Notes: generated by a model from the letters alone, not told the origin. Shown: positions 46,307 to 60,300, numbered from the stretch's first letter. The stretch: DNA of 64,000 nt from Pararge aegeria (GCF_905163445.1 NC_053185.1:19858001-19922000); one strand, 5' to 3'. A program made the numbers and translations.

Positions 46307-47664
46307 ATGTGGTGTGAGATAAAAGTGTATTCATTCATTCATTCATAACAAAATATTCTTTTATTTTAGGTTAAATTCTATAATAACAGCAAAGTTTTAT
46401 TAAGAAGACTTATTTGGAGATGTTAAAAGGCCTAATATAAATGAAAACTAAAAGTACAAGATCAGCCCTAGTGTCAAATTTCATAATAAAAATACTCGAA
46501 TGTTGGATAGAAGAAGGCATTACTTTGCGGAATTCTATGATATACAATGAACATGAACAATGGAATTATTATCTACATGCTTATTTCTGCCGCTAAGCAG
46601 TTGCAATGCTGAGTTCCGGTCTGAATTGCGTGTTTTCCGATGGTTGGCACATGTGGCTTAACATATACGCTTCAATGGATTTGATGGACACAGGTCGGCA
46701 TGTTGCAGGACGAGCTCCTAGCATGCCCTGTAAAGGGTTGCTCTGTTTTAAAGGGACAGTTTTTCAGTTACCATCAGGTGGCCCATTTGTTTGGTTTGGA
46801 AATTATTACTATAAAAATAAAACATTAAGCCTTATTTGTTATATCATCGAAAAACATTAGAATCTGTACGTTGTAAGATCTGTTTTTGGTGTAGAGTATA
46901 AAAACTGAAGAAATGTGATTCGTGTAATATACACGGTAGCGGCCATTTCCTTACTCTTGGCTGGACCTTGGCTGACACACGATAGTGTGTCTTGATTACA
47001 CCATAGAGATTCTCATGCTTTTTACAGAGTATAGTAAATTAAGTTTTGTTCTTTAAAAAATACTCGATTTAAACAGTAGTTATGGCAAAACGGTCGTTAA
47101 TAGTGACAATATCGCTACGCATAGTTCTAGAAATCGAGGCGAACTCTGAGTAATGAATGCGGCAAACTTATCCTTCGAAGGATATAGTGCAGTTCACGCG
47201 ATACTATTCGGCCGCGCCGACGTTAGCTCTCCAAGAAATTGATGTTGGTCATTATAAGTACCAATAGAAAGAACACATTGGCCAAGATTTATGTAAGTTA
47301 TCAATATTCGACTCTTTACATAACAAAAACTTCGCTGTGCATAACAGTGTAATAAAAAGTTAGTTATAAAAGGAATGTTGTGGATTCTGTCATCATAACA
47401 AGATAAAGTAAATTCTAGTAACAAATTTAACTCGTCGCTACAATATAGACCTGGCGGCCATCGTTCCGCCAATTCCCTTTGATCTGGATTGAAAGACCGA
47501 CAAGTGACCCAACGATCCAATAACTACTAACACGATAGCTGGAGAGCTGGTTGTCATTTTAAAGTTTGTATTTGAAGCACGCTGTAAACATGTGTTTAAA
47601 AACATAATGCTTGATATAGCTAGTCCCCGGCCAGGTCTCACATCTGTGAGATGGTGATAAAAAT

Positions 47665-47724
47665 ATCTGACCACCCGCTTTCGTGTTCTTTTTGTCGGAA
47701 AGAACACGAAAGCGGGTAGTCAGA
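47665..47724. repeat. Inverted repeat, 26-bp arms, 8-nt loop
   Basis: Left arm 47665-47690 ('atctgaccacccgctttcgt' plus 'gttctt') and right arm 47699-47724 are complementary with one mismatch, loop 'tttgtcgg'. No coding context. Confidence 0.85.
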
Positions 47725-47855
47725 TTCTGCAAGTGACATCCAACTCGACATCTCGTACCTACGCAGTCCCGTCGTGACCACGATCCATGCAACTGGGTCG
47801 AAATATCGACAAATCCAAAATATTATCGTGGTATGTACCCGTTGAACTATATTTA

Positions 47856-48025
47856 AAAAAGGCGACAAGTTTGTTGTGGGCTCTTTTTAGACCAGGTTGC
47901 GTTCGGAACCCTCCTAGCTTTAGTTTTAAGTTAACGAATGTAGTTATCGACATCGCTGGTTATATGTATGATCACTTCATAAGTGATAAGGTCTACATGA
48001 ATAAAACATCTTTGAATTTGGTCTG
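47856..48025 (+). mobile_element. LINE 3' UTR fragment
   Basis: Carries 'gtttgttgtgggctcttttt', 'agaccaggttgcgttcgga' and a 'ctacatgaataaaacatctt' end, matching the 3' parts of 3821-4135 and 21355-21745. Confidence 0.55.
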
Positions 48026-48073
48026 CAGTTCTGTAAACACTTCAACCGATTGACATTCACTGACAGACAAATG

Positions 48074-48079
48074 TTTATT
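48074..48079 (-). terminator. Candidate poly(A) signal of BTBD9
   Basis: AATAAA on the minus strand about 285 nt past the stop codon; the first canonical signal I noticed downstream of the hairpin. Weak evidence. Confidence 0.3.
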
Positions 48080-48250
48080 TGTAGGGAGTTTTAAAATCCA
48101 CGGTCGCTTGTTTCCAGCGGTTTTATGTTGGGATATTATATGAGAAGTATTGGACAAGTTTTCAACGTGCCTCAAATGATCATGACATTAATACCCCTTG
48201 GGAGATGTATTTGTAAAATACAGAGTTGCAGTTAGACTATCAAACGGCCG

Positions 48251-48319
48251 GTACATTTCAGTTACTTGTGCAATTCGCTGTCAGTTGGACAGCGAATTGC
48301 ACAAGTAACTGAAATGTAC
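48251..48319. repeat. Perfect 32-bp inverted repeat downstream of BTBD9 stop
   Basis: Arms 48251-48282 and 48288-48319 are exactly complementary ('gtacatttcagttacttgtg ... ctgtc'), with the 5-nt loop 'agttg'. The nearer arm starts 45 nt past the BTBD9 stop codon, so it would lie in the BTBD9 3' UTR if the transcript runs to the AATAAA at 48079-48074 (minus strand). Confidence 0.9.
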
Positions 48320-48363
48320 GCGTGTTGTGTATAAGCATGTTTCCATCCTCACGTTTCCGGTAT

Positions 48364-51300
48364 TCAGTCATCGTAACCTTCTTCTGCTTCGGTGGCGGTC
48401 TCCGCGGGCGGTAGGGCTCTACGCGGCACGGCGGGCGCTCCGCCCTCGCCGCCGGAAGAGTCTCCGTCGCCAGAGGGGCTGGGGGTTCGGGGTCGGGAAT
48501 CCGGGCTGCGGCTACCTGGAAAGCGTGTTCTTTATACAAGGAACAGCTGAAGTTTGACGGCGGATTGGCTCAGTGGGCAGCGACCCTGCTTTCTGAGTCC
48601 AAGGCTGTGCAGGCTCTTTCCGAAATGTTTGTGTTATAAACATGAATGTTGTTCAGTGTCTGGGTTTTTATCTGCATATTATAAGTGTTTATGTATATAT
48701 GTATTTCATAAAAATATTCATCAGTCATCTTATTACCCATAACACAAGTTACGCTTACTTTGAGGCTAGATGGAAATGTGTATTGTCTTAATAAATGTAT
48801 TTATATATCTGTTTCAATATTTATTTATTTATAATAGCAGTCGTAAAGTCGTTATAAAAATACGCTTATTTTTGCTATAGAACTTACCTTCCGGCGGGCT
48901 GCGCCTGTCGTCGCGCGGTTCGCGTCCCTCGCGACTGTCGTTCGTTTCTCGTTCGCGCGACGGTCGTTGTTTCTTAGCGACAGGGTCTTCACGCGCCTCC
49001 TCTACTTGTGCGGGACACTCCAAGTGCACCAGGTGGAACACCTTGTACACATTACACACCATTAATACTTGTATCTACCCCCATGCCTTAAATCTTATAC
49101 TAATATCAAAAGCTGAACAGTTTGTTCGTTTACTTGAACGCGATGATCTCAGGAACTAGGTACTGGTCCGATTTGTAAAATTCTTTCAGCGTTGGATATC
49201 CTATTAATCGAAGAAGACTATAGGCTATACTTATATCAATAGGCCTAGATCAAAAAGAGATCAATGAAGAATTTTTCAAAAGGGTTTTTTTCTGAGAGCT
49301 TCCGCTGCATAAGCTGTAAGTTGTTCCCGTTTAAAAGTTCTGGAAAAGGCCGTGACAGCATATTTCTATGTTTTTAGTTTGACTTATACGCGAATGCAGT
49401 CTTCTATAAAAGATTCTGAAACGGATAGTTATTGCCAACATTACAACACCCAATGTCCTAATAAACTAATAATGTTGTAATGAACTCCATAATATAGTAC
49501 ATAGGATTTACTCAAGAGACAGCCACATTTTTACTACTCGATGAGTGGTATCTGTACGAATTTCAAAAGAAGAACATCTGTATGGATTTCGAAAAAAGAA
49601 CATTGTCATTAAACACCGCAAACAGAGGTACGTCTATAATATTACATGATTTTAAGTAGTTAATTTATTTTCGTGGTCGTAGTTAAAACTTGTATGCAAC
49701 TTTACGTAATAAGTAATTATGGCGATGGCATATGCGTTTAAGTTCGGATTGCGAACTCAATTTAAAATGTAAATAATAGTGAAAAGGGATAACTTACTTC
49801 GTTGACAGTATTATTGGTTCCGACGATGCGTATGATGGAGACTGGTCGCGGGGAGAACAGGATCACCTGCCACGACCTGCGGGACCACGACCACTTTCCA
49901 TATATCTTCTATACTAATCAAAAAGCGGGTCGATTGCCGTATAATGATTGCGACAGGTCGACGATCGCAATGATTGGCTGATTACTTCTATTGGCCAAAA
50001 TGCCATAATTTCACTAAATTACAACAATCGCAATTGTTGAAATTAACGCAATGTGATAATCACAAGACTTGCAATACATAAGAGAGCCTACGATTTTTAT
50101 TATTATTTATTATTATTTAACTCTTTATTTGTACACCACAATGAAGTTAGGAAAATAAAAAAAACAAAAGAAATACAAAGACAGAAGTAGAATACAAAAG
50201 GCGGCCTTATCGCTAAGTAGCGATCTCTGCCAGGCAACCTTTGGATTAGGACAAGATGAGAGAGAGCGGACAGGTGGTGTAAAATTATTATAAACGTACA
50301 TTCAAATAGCTAAATACAAATACATAAACAAAATTGCACAAATAAGAAAAATATAATAAATAAATATAAAATAATAAACTAATATATACTCAATCATACA
50401 CATATATGAACATATAGATAATAAAAATAAACATAATCAAGGTATAATAAATGTCGTCATTATAGTGCAAGATAATATGCTTTCACCGCGTTTTTAAATG
50501 TTTCAAGCGATTTTGCCTCACGTATATTTAGTGGGAGCGCATTCCACAACTCAATAGCTTGCACTGTAAACGAGAGTTTATAGAACTTCGTCTTGTGAAA
50601 AGGCATGTGAAGTGTCAGCATACGACATGATCTTAAATCAGCAGGCAATCCTACAAAATCAAATTTTTCCTTCAAGTACGAAGGTGTTTTAGGATTAAAT
50701 AACACACAGTACAGAAGTGAAAGGACATGCATATCTCGGCGACGGCGAATAGGGAGCCACTTGAGCTTTTGTCGAAATTCAGATACGTGGTCATACTTGC
50801 GTAGGCCAAATATGAACCGAATAGCAAGATTTTGGAGACGCTCAAGTTTGTTAAGCTGGTCCTCAGTCAAATTAAGATAGCTTGCGTCCGCATAGTCAAG
50901 AATAGATAGAAGGAGGGAATGTGCCAACATAACTTTAGTCGGGATTGGGAGAATAGATCTTAGGCGTCGCAGCGAGCCCATGGTGGCAAACATACGTCTA
51001 CTCATTTCTTTTATATGTGTGGACCAAGACAAATCCTGATCTAAATATAAGCCAAGGTCTTTAACGGTAGCACAAAAAGGTATACCTACACCGTTATATA
51101 GAATAGGCCATAAGTTACGTCCATCAACTTTGGAAATCATTCCAGGGCTGCCAATGATGATTGATTTAGACTTCACAGGATTAACTTTTAGACCATATTG
51201 CTTGCTCCACTCATAAATAACCCCAAGATCCATATTTATAGCAGAGACAGCAGAACCAAGATTTTCAATGCTTGAGTGGCGATAAATTTGGATATCATCT

Positions 51301-54300
51301 GCATACATGTGGTAGAGAGAAGATATATTTTGAGTAATGGAATTGATGAATATAGCAAAGAGTAAGGGAGATAACACGCCACCCTGAGGTACCCCGGCCG
51401 TAACATCACACCAAGAAGACATAGACTCATCCAAGCGAATGCGTTGTCGACGACCATAGAGGTAACTCCGAAACCAGTCTATCACAGATGGAGATATGTT
51501 AATAGAGCACATCAGACTAAGCAAAATGTCATAGTCAACAGTATTGAAAGCGTTGCTAAAGTCAAGCAGAGTCAAAACTGTAACCTGCTTATTATCCATC
51601 GCCAGCCGAATGTCATCGGTCACTTTAACTAATGCTGTAACCGTACTATGACCAAGACGAAATCCCGATTGCAAAGGATTGAGAAGGGAATGTTTATTAA
51701 GAAATAGATTCAGTTGCTGGAAAACTAGTTTTTCAAGAACTTTTGACAAAAAGGGTAGAATAGATATAGGTCTAAAATCCGAAAAAGATTCGGGGGTTGT
51801 CTTTTTAGGAAGAGGAATAATCTGTGCATTTTTCCATGCATCAGGAAATTTACTACAGTGGATTGAATAATTAAAGATATGAGTTAGAATGGGAGAAATA
51901 ACATCAAGAATAGGAATGATCATATTACGGCTTATGCAATCAGTACCGACAGCATTCGAGGCGATGGACATAATGCTCTTCTTAACATCACATTCAGTGA
52001 AAGATTTGAAGTTAAAGGCAGGAAAGTCTGGAGTTGAGGCAGAAGAAAGAAGTCTAAGAGTATTTTTTTAAGATTCATGCTAAGAAAATATTTTAATAAA
52101 ATCCAACCTAAAGGCGGTAAAATCTTAAACTAAACTTAAACACCCAAAAATTTGGTGACAACACCTGAACAAGCATTAAAAACAACATATTTTATTACAC
52201 GACTATGCCAGCCAATCAAACCGCATCACATGTCGCCAGAGCCAACCAGCTAACAGCATAACTCGAGCGCCGCAGCTAATCAGCGCTCAGCAGTGGACAC
52301 GCCTCTTTCATCAACTGCACCGCCTCACAGACTATAATTACTCCAGCTCCAAGTAAATCTAGTAAAGGAAGCACGCGGCTAAGCTCATCTGCGGAAGGAA
52401 CCAGATAGTTTCCCCCCACGTCCGAGGTATGTCAGACGGCCCCAGTCCCCGTGTGAGATGTGCTGATCGTCTCCTGTAACACCCCACGCCGACTAACCTG
52501 CACGGATCCCTGGTGCGGTCGGCCACCATGTCCCAGTGCCAGTAGTTGAGCGACACCTCCACGTAGTAGGAGTAGTGGCGGTAGTCGCAGTCCCACAGCA
52601 GCATGCGGATGGACGACAGCAGGTAGGGCTGAGCCAGCTGCACCACGATGGCGCCCGAGCCCAGCTGGTGGCACGTGTAGCCCTGCTCCCAGTCGTAGTG
52701 CTCCGTGTCGCCGTTGAGCAGCGCGTTGCGCGAGCGGCTGCGGGCACGCCGGGTCCGTTACCACCCGCCTAGTTCATGTAGCACCCTTGGCCAGTAGCCT
52801 CGAGTGATTGAACAGAGCATTTTTGGTCTTGTTTAGCCGTGCATTTAGATGCTACATGGTAGACGTGGTTTGGGTGAAAATCTCGTCAAAAATACTTTAA
52901 GGGACACCTGATACAACAGAAGATTTTTGCGCACGGTGTAGAAAACTATCTTAACTGTCACAGACTACTTTTTAGGAGTCAGGTGTTTAACCTGAACGTT
53001 CTTTAAGAAGCGTTCTCTTTCACGAACATTGTCTTTAAGTCACCTATACAGCAAAACACGGCAAAACCATAGTTTGTATGTTCATTGATAGTATATTCAT
53101 AGTGCTTTAAAAATCGTATGAATCTATAGCAAATAATAAAATGAATTTATATTGTCTTTTCCCTCGATAGCTAATGATATTGACGGTGAGTACGTCAATC
53201 GAGGGGCATCCCGAAATGCAGTCGTAGTTACGAGCATGAGGTTCTGCGATTGCGTCAATTACTAATAATGCATTGAACCGAATAAACAACTCTAGGGCTA
53301 AACAACTCACAAGTTTCTAAGCCCAATCTGGTACTGAAGAATGGAGAAGTTCTTGACAGAAAAACCAAATTTGGCCATGCTGATGGTGCCATTAGTCTAA
53401 TAAGCCATTGTGCCACTTGCCAGTAAGTAGCAGTTGTCTGATTATAAAACTCACCTGATACCCTCGATTACGACAGCGGAGAGGTCCAATGTAGCGACGT
53501 TGTGCGTGGGGCAAACGAGGCCATTACGCAACGGCGGCACGAGCGACGTGTGCATCGCTTCAAGGGACACTGCATGGAAAACCTGCGAGAACCAACGCAC
53601 ACTTGAGGCGCATTCAAAGGTATACAAGGACCAACATCTTTTTTTAAAATTAATTGGATACAATAAATATAAATATACTACGACGATACACACATCGCCA
53701 TCTAGCCCTAAAGTAAGCGTAGCTTGTGTTATGGGTACTAAGATAGCTGATGAAATTTGATATTTTACTAAGATAGCTGATATCTAATACTTATAAATAC
53801 TTATAATATAATACAGGTTTTTACGTAAATAAGGGACAGTAGATTTTAAATTGCATCATTACATACACACCAATATAAGATGTGAGGTACGCATTTAGTT
53901 GTATAATTATTATAATTACTTTACTTCCATATCTACTCTGTATCTACCTATGATAGATAAATAAAATAAATATTTTGGTAGTACTAAGTAGAATAAGGTG
54001 AACTGTAATTTATAAGATTGTTAATAAAGGCTATTATCTAATCTAATATACAGATAAACGCCCAGACACTGAAGAACATTCATGTTCATCACACAAACAT
54101 TTTTCCAGCTGTGGGAATCGAGCCCACGGCCTTGGACTCAGAAAGTAGGGTCGGGTCACTGCGCTAACCGGCTGTCAAAAATATTTATAGGTTACATCGA
54201 CAATTATCGTTACAGCAGAAAGGAATACTGTAACACTGAATTTGACAAATGCAACGCAATGAAATAGACGCTTTGTTTCTTTGCGGCATAACGCCATGAT

Positions 54301-57300
54301 AAAACTTACATACATCGCATCCAATGCTTTCAGTTCATAAACAATCTGCAGCTGTACGGAAATAAATCGCGCTGAAGTTGATTCTATTAATTATGTACGA
54401 TACTTCTAAGTTTCAATGGCTGAAGAATAACGATTTTAGACCGATTACCCATTTCTTTCATCATGCAGAGTTTGTTTTACTGACGCTGCGAGAGTATGGA
54501 TTTTTGAAGCTGCCAACGCCCTTAGGTTACTATTCTCCTATAGTTTCGTCTAACCGCGGGGCGCACTCCTAGCTTCCTCCCAGATAACGCTGTAAATACA
54601 GTTATCTAGATAAAACTAACTTTTGGACAAGCCTTCAGATCACCTAAAAGTCACACAAGTTCTACCTGGAGTATCTTTAGGTTGGTTCAGCGACTACGAA
54701 GCCCTGAAAAATATACGACTAACCTTGTTAACAGTATTGCTGGTGCCCACAACCTTAATGTACTGCACCACCCTCGGCTCGAAGTAGAGGTTCTGCCAGG
54801 AGCGGCAGAAGTACTTGCTGTGATCGATCACACGCACCCAGTCCTTCTGGTCCACAGACACCTCGATGAAGTACGCGTACGATCTGTTTATTTAAAATTA
54901 TGTTAACTTCACAAGTAAAACAACCTTACTGGGTAACTGTTCTGAATGTTGCTTATCAGTGGTGATATGTCATTACCATACAAAAGGTTTGATGTTCATT
55001 AAATCGCTGTCAGTTTATGTTATTATACTAATCGGATAGTAACATGCTTTACCATAGTTACAACAAGGCTTTAGTGGGTAGGTAATTTCAGAATTTAAAC
55101 TATCAATACATAAATCAATATAATACGACTATGATCTTGTGTATACAGGGAGCCGAGTTCGAATTCCTGCTCGAACCTTTATATTTTCTAAGTGTTCGTT
55201 TTAAGTAATTAAAATATCACTGGCTTTAACAGTGAAGGAAAACATTGTGAGGAAACCTACATGTCTGAGAATTATATATACAAATGTGTGTGGGGTCCAC
55301 CAATTCGCACTGGGCCAGCGTGGTGGACTACGGTGTTAACACAATCTCATTGTAAGAGGAGACTCGTGCTCTGTAGTGAACCAGTAATGGGTTGATGTCA
55401 TGACTATGACAATACACACATCGCCATCCAGTCCCAAAGTAAGCGTAGCTTGTTTTATGGGTACTAAGATGACCGATGAATATATTTATGAATAACTAGC
55501 GTACCCAGCCCGCTTCGCCTAGATTTTGCTTTATTTTATTTAAACAATAAACTTACATCATTAAATTTTTAATGTAAGTCTCATAATATATTAAATCATT
55601 TATTTCTCTCCGTATTCATTCTCTTCTATTCTCTTCTTGAGCGGGTGAAGATCATTATCTACAGTCATGTACACCCAACAAAAGAATATCATCATAGTAA
55701 ATAAAAGCTGTATTTGACAGTTTGACAGTTCAAAAACAGGAGTGCTCGCCAGGTCAATCCGGAGATTCCCTGAAAGTTTCATTGAAATCGGTCCAGCCAT
55801 TTCAGAGCCTATACGGAACATACCCTCTCTATACGCGTATACGGAACACACTTTCTCTTTTATATATATATATAGAAGATATACATAAATACTTATAACT
55901 TATAAACACCCAGACACTAAGAACATTCATGTTCACTACATAAACATTAACAGTTGTAGGGGTTTGTCGTCATTGGATGGTACCATCCTGCTGATCTTCG
56001 TAGCCCTCGCTGCTAGGCAGACACGCAGAACTGAGGGTGTCGGGTTCCAATTTGTGGTTAAAGACGTTTATTTTCTCAAAAGAAATTACAATTTCACTCA
56101 ATGCTAATAATTACAACTTATTTTATGGAGGTAATATTAAAACTACAAACAACGGTTGCTTTATAAATACTTCATACTGTCATACATAGCCAGGTCGATG
56201 ATTTTACATCGTGGGCTCTCTGTCGCACGCACCTGTTGTCGCGGTCCCACAGCAGCAGGCGGACGTGGTTGACGATGGTGGTGGTGCCGAGCCGCACGAT
56301 GATGCCGGGGTTGTCGGGCGCGTCGGAGATGGTGTGTCGCGTGTAGCCGCGCTCCATGTCGTACATGTCGGTGTCGCCGTCGAGCAGCGCCGAGCGCATG
56401 TCGCCGGCCACCACACGCGCGCCGCGCGCCACCGTCGCCACGTTCTCCTCGGGCACTGGACCAACCACCAGTCAATCACAGAATTAACACATACAGAAAC
56501 CGCGTACACGACTAATATTGGAGCATCAAAAACCATTCCACTTTAGTGTGGTTTCTCGAACCAACGGCTAGTCATTTAGCAGTTTTATGTTATGTACAAC
56601 GTAGGTAATTAGTGCTCGCATTTGCTTTTACATAACTAAATGTTCAGGTTAGCTACAACAAAATATACAAGTAATAAGCCGAAAGTTCTTGATAGATTTA
56701 TTATGATATCCTATACACAGATATCTAGTTAGGAGTCAAATATTCACCCAAACATATATCCAATTTTTCTTTTAAAGTAATAATTTTACGTGTATATAAA
56801 TTAATTTATATAACCTTGGCTGTGAGTGGGTTAAATGTATAAATAATGTATATGTACTTCTAATAAATAAATAAGTTGAAAGTATTTATTTTACCTCTAA
56901 TGTTCTAAATGTTTACCATAAAATAAGAAAATAAGAAAAAGTTTGAGGGCTAGCAACACACCGCGGGTGTAAAGTGAGACGTGCGCGGGGCGGTTCCCTG
57001 TTTTTGGCCACAATGCACTGAATAAGGATTCTGTATGTTTTTAATTCTGTGCAGTCAAACAACCATTCTAACTTTTTATTTGAGATATAATAAATTACTG
57101 CAGTGGGCCTCGGCTTCGCCTTTTCCCATATTTAGACGTTCGTCCATCAATGCCATATTGGGCTAAAGCTTGGATGGTTCTTCTCTTAAACATGTTTTCA
57201 CTTGTTCTTTAGTCAAATACAATTAATTTCGAAAATGAATAACGAACAACAAATAACAATTTAAGTTTTCATTTCTATTCCTTTTCACAAATCTTATTAT

Positions 57301-60300
57301 TCCACAAACTAAAAATTTATTATTCCATACAGTAAAATTAATGATATTTCAGCCGACATATTTTGATTAGTTTGATTTTGTTTATTTTAATGATTTTTTA
57401 GTTATTTTATAAATGAATTTTTGTAAATAAAGATTAGCATGTCGTAGATTTTGACTAAACATGTATACTTACAATGTTTTATGCAAATAAAAGAATTTAA
57501 TTTAATTTAATTGAACAGCTTTCTTTTTGCAAGCAACGTAGTTCTCAATTTAAACAAAACTTTTTATAAGTTACCTCCTTGGTTGCCATGTATTCCAATT
57601 TTAAATTACACGTCAGTTGAGGTTACTATGTAAGATATGGATTTTCATACAACTTTGTCTGCAGCTGCTCGCATGTATAACTTTTAATTCGATTTATCTT
57701 GGAGAAGGTTGTCAAAATAATGCTAAAGTTAAAAAAAAAATTTAACAAGAAGACTGATCATCATCATCATGTCAACCAATCGACGTCCACTGCTGGACAT
57801 AGGTCTTTTGTAGGGATTTCCAAAATACACGGTCCTGGGCTGCTTGCCTCCAGCGGCTCCCAGCGACTCGCCTGATATCATCTGTCCACCTCGTTGGGGG
57901 CCGACCTACGCTGCGCTTTTTTATAATCCTCCATCTTACAAAGATTTGCCCGATAATGACCACGCCGGGCAGGCGGGTTAGTCATCGCAGGGCTAGACTG
58001 ATTGACACCGGTCTGTGCCATTTATTTAGTCTCGCCAATTTGAAGTGGTTATACCGCCACTTGTCGGTCGCCAGAGCCTCGTCGGTGCAGGGTGCACCAC
58101 GTGCTGGTGAGGTTGGCTTTTGGGAGACTGACTGGTACTAGCCTCCCACTTACACCCAGAAGATTGATATAGATACCGAAACCACATACCCAAAACCCCT
58201 CGATGGCGCAGGTCCGTGTTCTTGGTCTGCGTCTTCTCCTGGATCGCGTCGAGCAGCATGTCGGGCGTCACGAGCGCGAAGGGCCGCACCACGGTCAGCA
58301 ACTCCTCCAAACTCATCAGCGTCAGGCGGACACATTTGAGGATCTTCTCCTGCAAACCCGTACTTTAAATCATCATATCGACTCATCACCGGCCCACTAT
58401 AGGGCATGGGTCCCACAATGAGAAGTGGTTTGGGCAGTAGTCCCCCACGCTGGCTCAGTGCAGGTTGGTGGACTCCACACGCATTAAAGAGAACTGTCAG
58501 GCAAGCAGGTTTCCTTACGATGTTTTCCTTCACCGTCGGAAAAAGTGATATTTTAATTACTTAAAACGCACATAACATTGAAAAGTTAGAGGTGCGTGCC
58601 GGGATTTGAGCTCGGCCCCCCAAAGGTGAAGTCGAGCTCCTACAAAATGATCACCGCTTTATATTTAAAATTAACGTATGTTAATGATGGTATGGCTTCG
58701 TTAAAAATCAATCCGTTAAACCGTTCGGTAACTAAATAGATGTACATTGCGATCATCACCTTTCCTTCGTGCCTCAGATAGCACGTTAAGTCTTGGGCCT
58801 CGGTCATAAATGATAAAGATCTTTAATCCAATGAAACTTCCAGCAAATAGGCAAAACTGAAGCATAACTAAGGTAATTATGGTGATCGTCAATTATGGAT
58901 AAGAACGTAAGAAATGTTTGTCCAGACTTGGCAAAAGCCTTCGATTGTGTTGATCATAACATTTTTATTAAACACTTAAAATTTCCAAGTTTTGTCGAAA
59001 AATAACTAAATTGGTTTGTACTTAATTAACAGACATACGACAGTCGTTTGGGAGGAATTGATTCCTCTATCTTTATTAACATCCTCTTCCAGTGTACCCC
59101 TGGGATCTATCTTCGGACCGGTACTTTTTATCATCTGAGTGAATTGTTTTTTAAATTCGGGATTATTTCAACTTAGCAGTGCGTTGTCATGTCAATATCT
59201 AAGTATGTTCCAGTGTCGGAGCAAAACGTGTATAGATTGCGTATTTTGAAACGACAAACATTCAGCAGACAAACAAATCTGTACGGTGGAATTTATATAC
59301 ATATATATTATAATAAAAAAATATTATATATTTTTTTTATATTTATACGTCACACAACAAGCGTCCCTAATGTAACTTATCTCGTTAACAAACTTAACTT
59401 AAAAAAAAACATAAAAGTTAATAAAGTTAATTTGTCAAATGTGTATGGAACTTGACAAACTAACGGAAGTTTATATAAACTTTAAGGGTTATTTAGTTGC
59501 AGTACTTACAACCTGGGCCATGCCGCTCTCCGACTTGACCCACTGCTCGTTGGCGTTGAACCAGCTGCACACCGCCTTGAAGATGTCCACCTCTGGAGCG
59601 AAGAAAGAGTCGCGCTCCAAAAGGCCTTGCAAAGCCTCCTGTGAAATAAGACATTACGGTAACAGCTATTTTTAAAAGACTTTACCACTATCATCTTAGC
59701 ATATTTAGCCTCAATATATTTCGTTTGCGTACTAATTTCCAAATTGTTACATTTTTATATTTATTTATTTATTTAGCAACGCACCCCGTGACGACATTAC
59801 AGTTGCCTAAATTCGTCTCCCCGGGGCTATTAAAAGAATTTATGAACGAGTAATAATGACAACAAATGAAATCAAATTAAAAACATAAAAATAAGCTATA
59901 TACATAACATTAAGAATTAAAAAAAAAACAATAATAACAATAACCAAAAATTCAAATTCTTATTAATAATAAAAAAATAACATTTTAATTTTTTACATTA
60001 CCTAGGACTTAATATTTTTCCTGTCATAGACCATGACAAGTCTAGGACTTTATTTTCTATGGTCGTCACCAATTATTTTTTATAAACACTGTATGTTGGA
60101 TAATTAATAAAAAGATGATTGTTTTGCTTGTATATTGTTTAGTCAAATGATTACTTACTAAAGTAAATAAAGCAAGTAAGTAAATAATGTACGTAAGTAA
60201 ACAATGTTAGTACATTGCCTAGGATTAAAACTTTTAGAGAAATAACAGTAGGTATACAGTGTTCGCGCCGATATACACAGCTGGCAGTTGCCGAAACGTG

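Larger units (their letters stand above)
43072..48250. other. Intergenic region GTPBP10 / BTBD9
   Basis: About 5.2 kb without a supported gene. The left 2.7 kb (to about 45800) shows nothing I can name. The right part holds a hAT MITE with a nested SINE (45846-46306), a dispersed repeat at about 46590-46810 ('gggacagtttttcagttacc', 'atcaggtggcccattt'), a 26-bp inverted repeat (47665-47724), and a LINE tail (47856-48025). It also has a short RTE 3' scrap near 48085-48125. Confidence 0.55.

Noticed and set aside
48556..48625. Calling the SINE heads as tRNA genes
   Set aside because: They keep A/B-box-like sequence but no cloverleaf I can fold, and each is fused to the same SINE body.
50460..51971. 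Treating the 503-codon RT frame as a host gene
   Set aside because: It has complete non-LTR RT motifs, a duplicated 3' UTR elsewhere in the window and sits in an intron. It is a mobile element.
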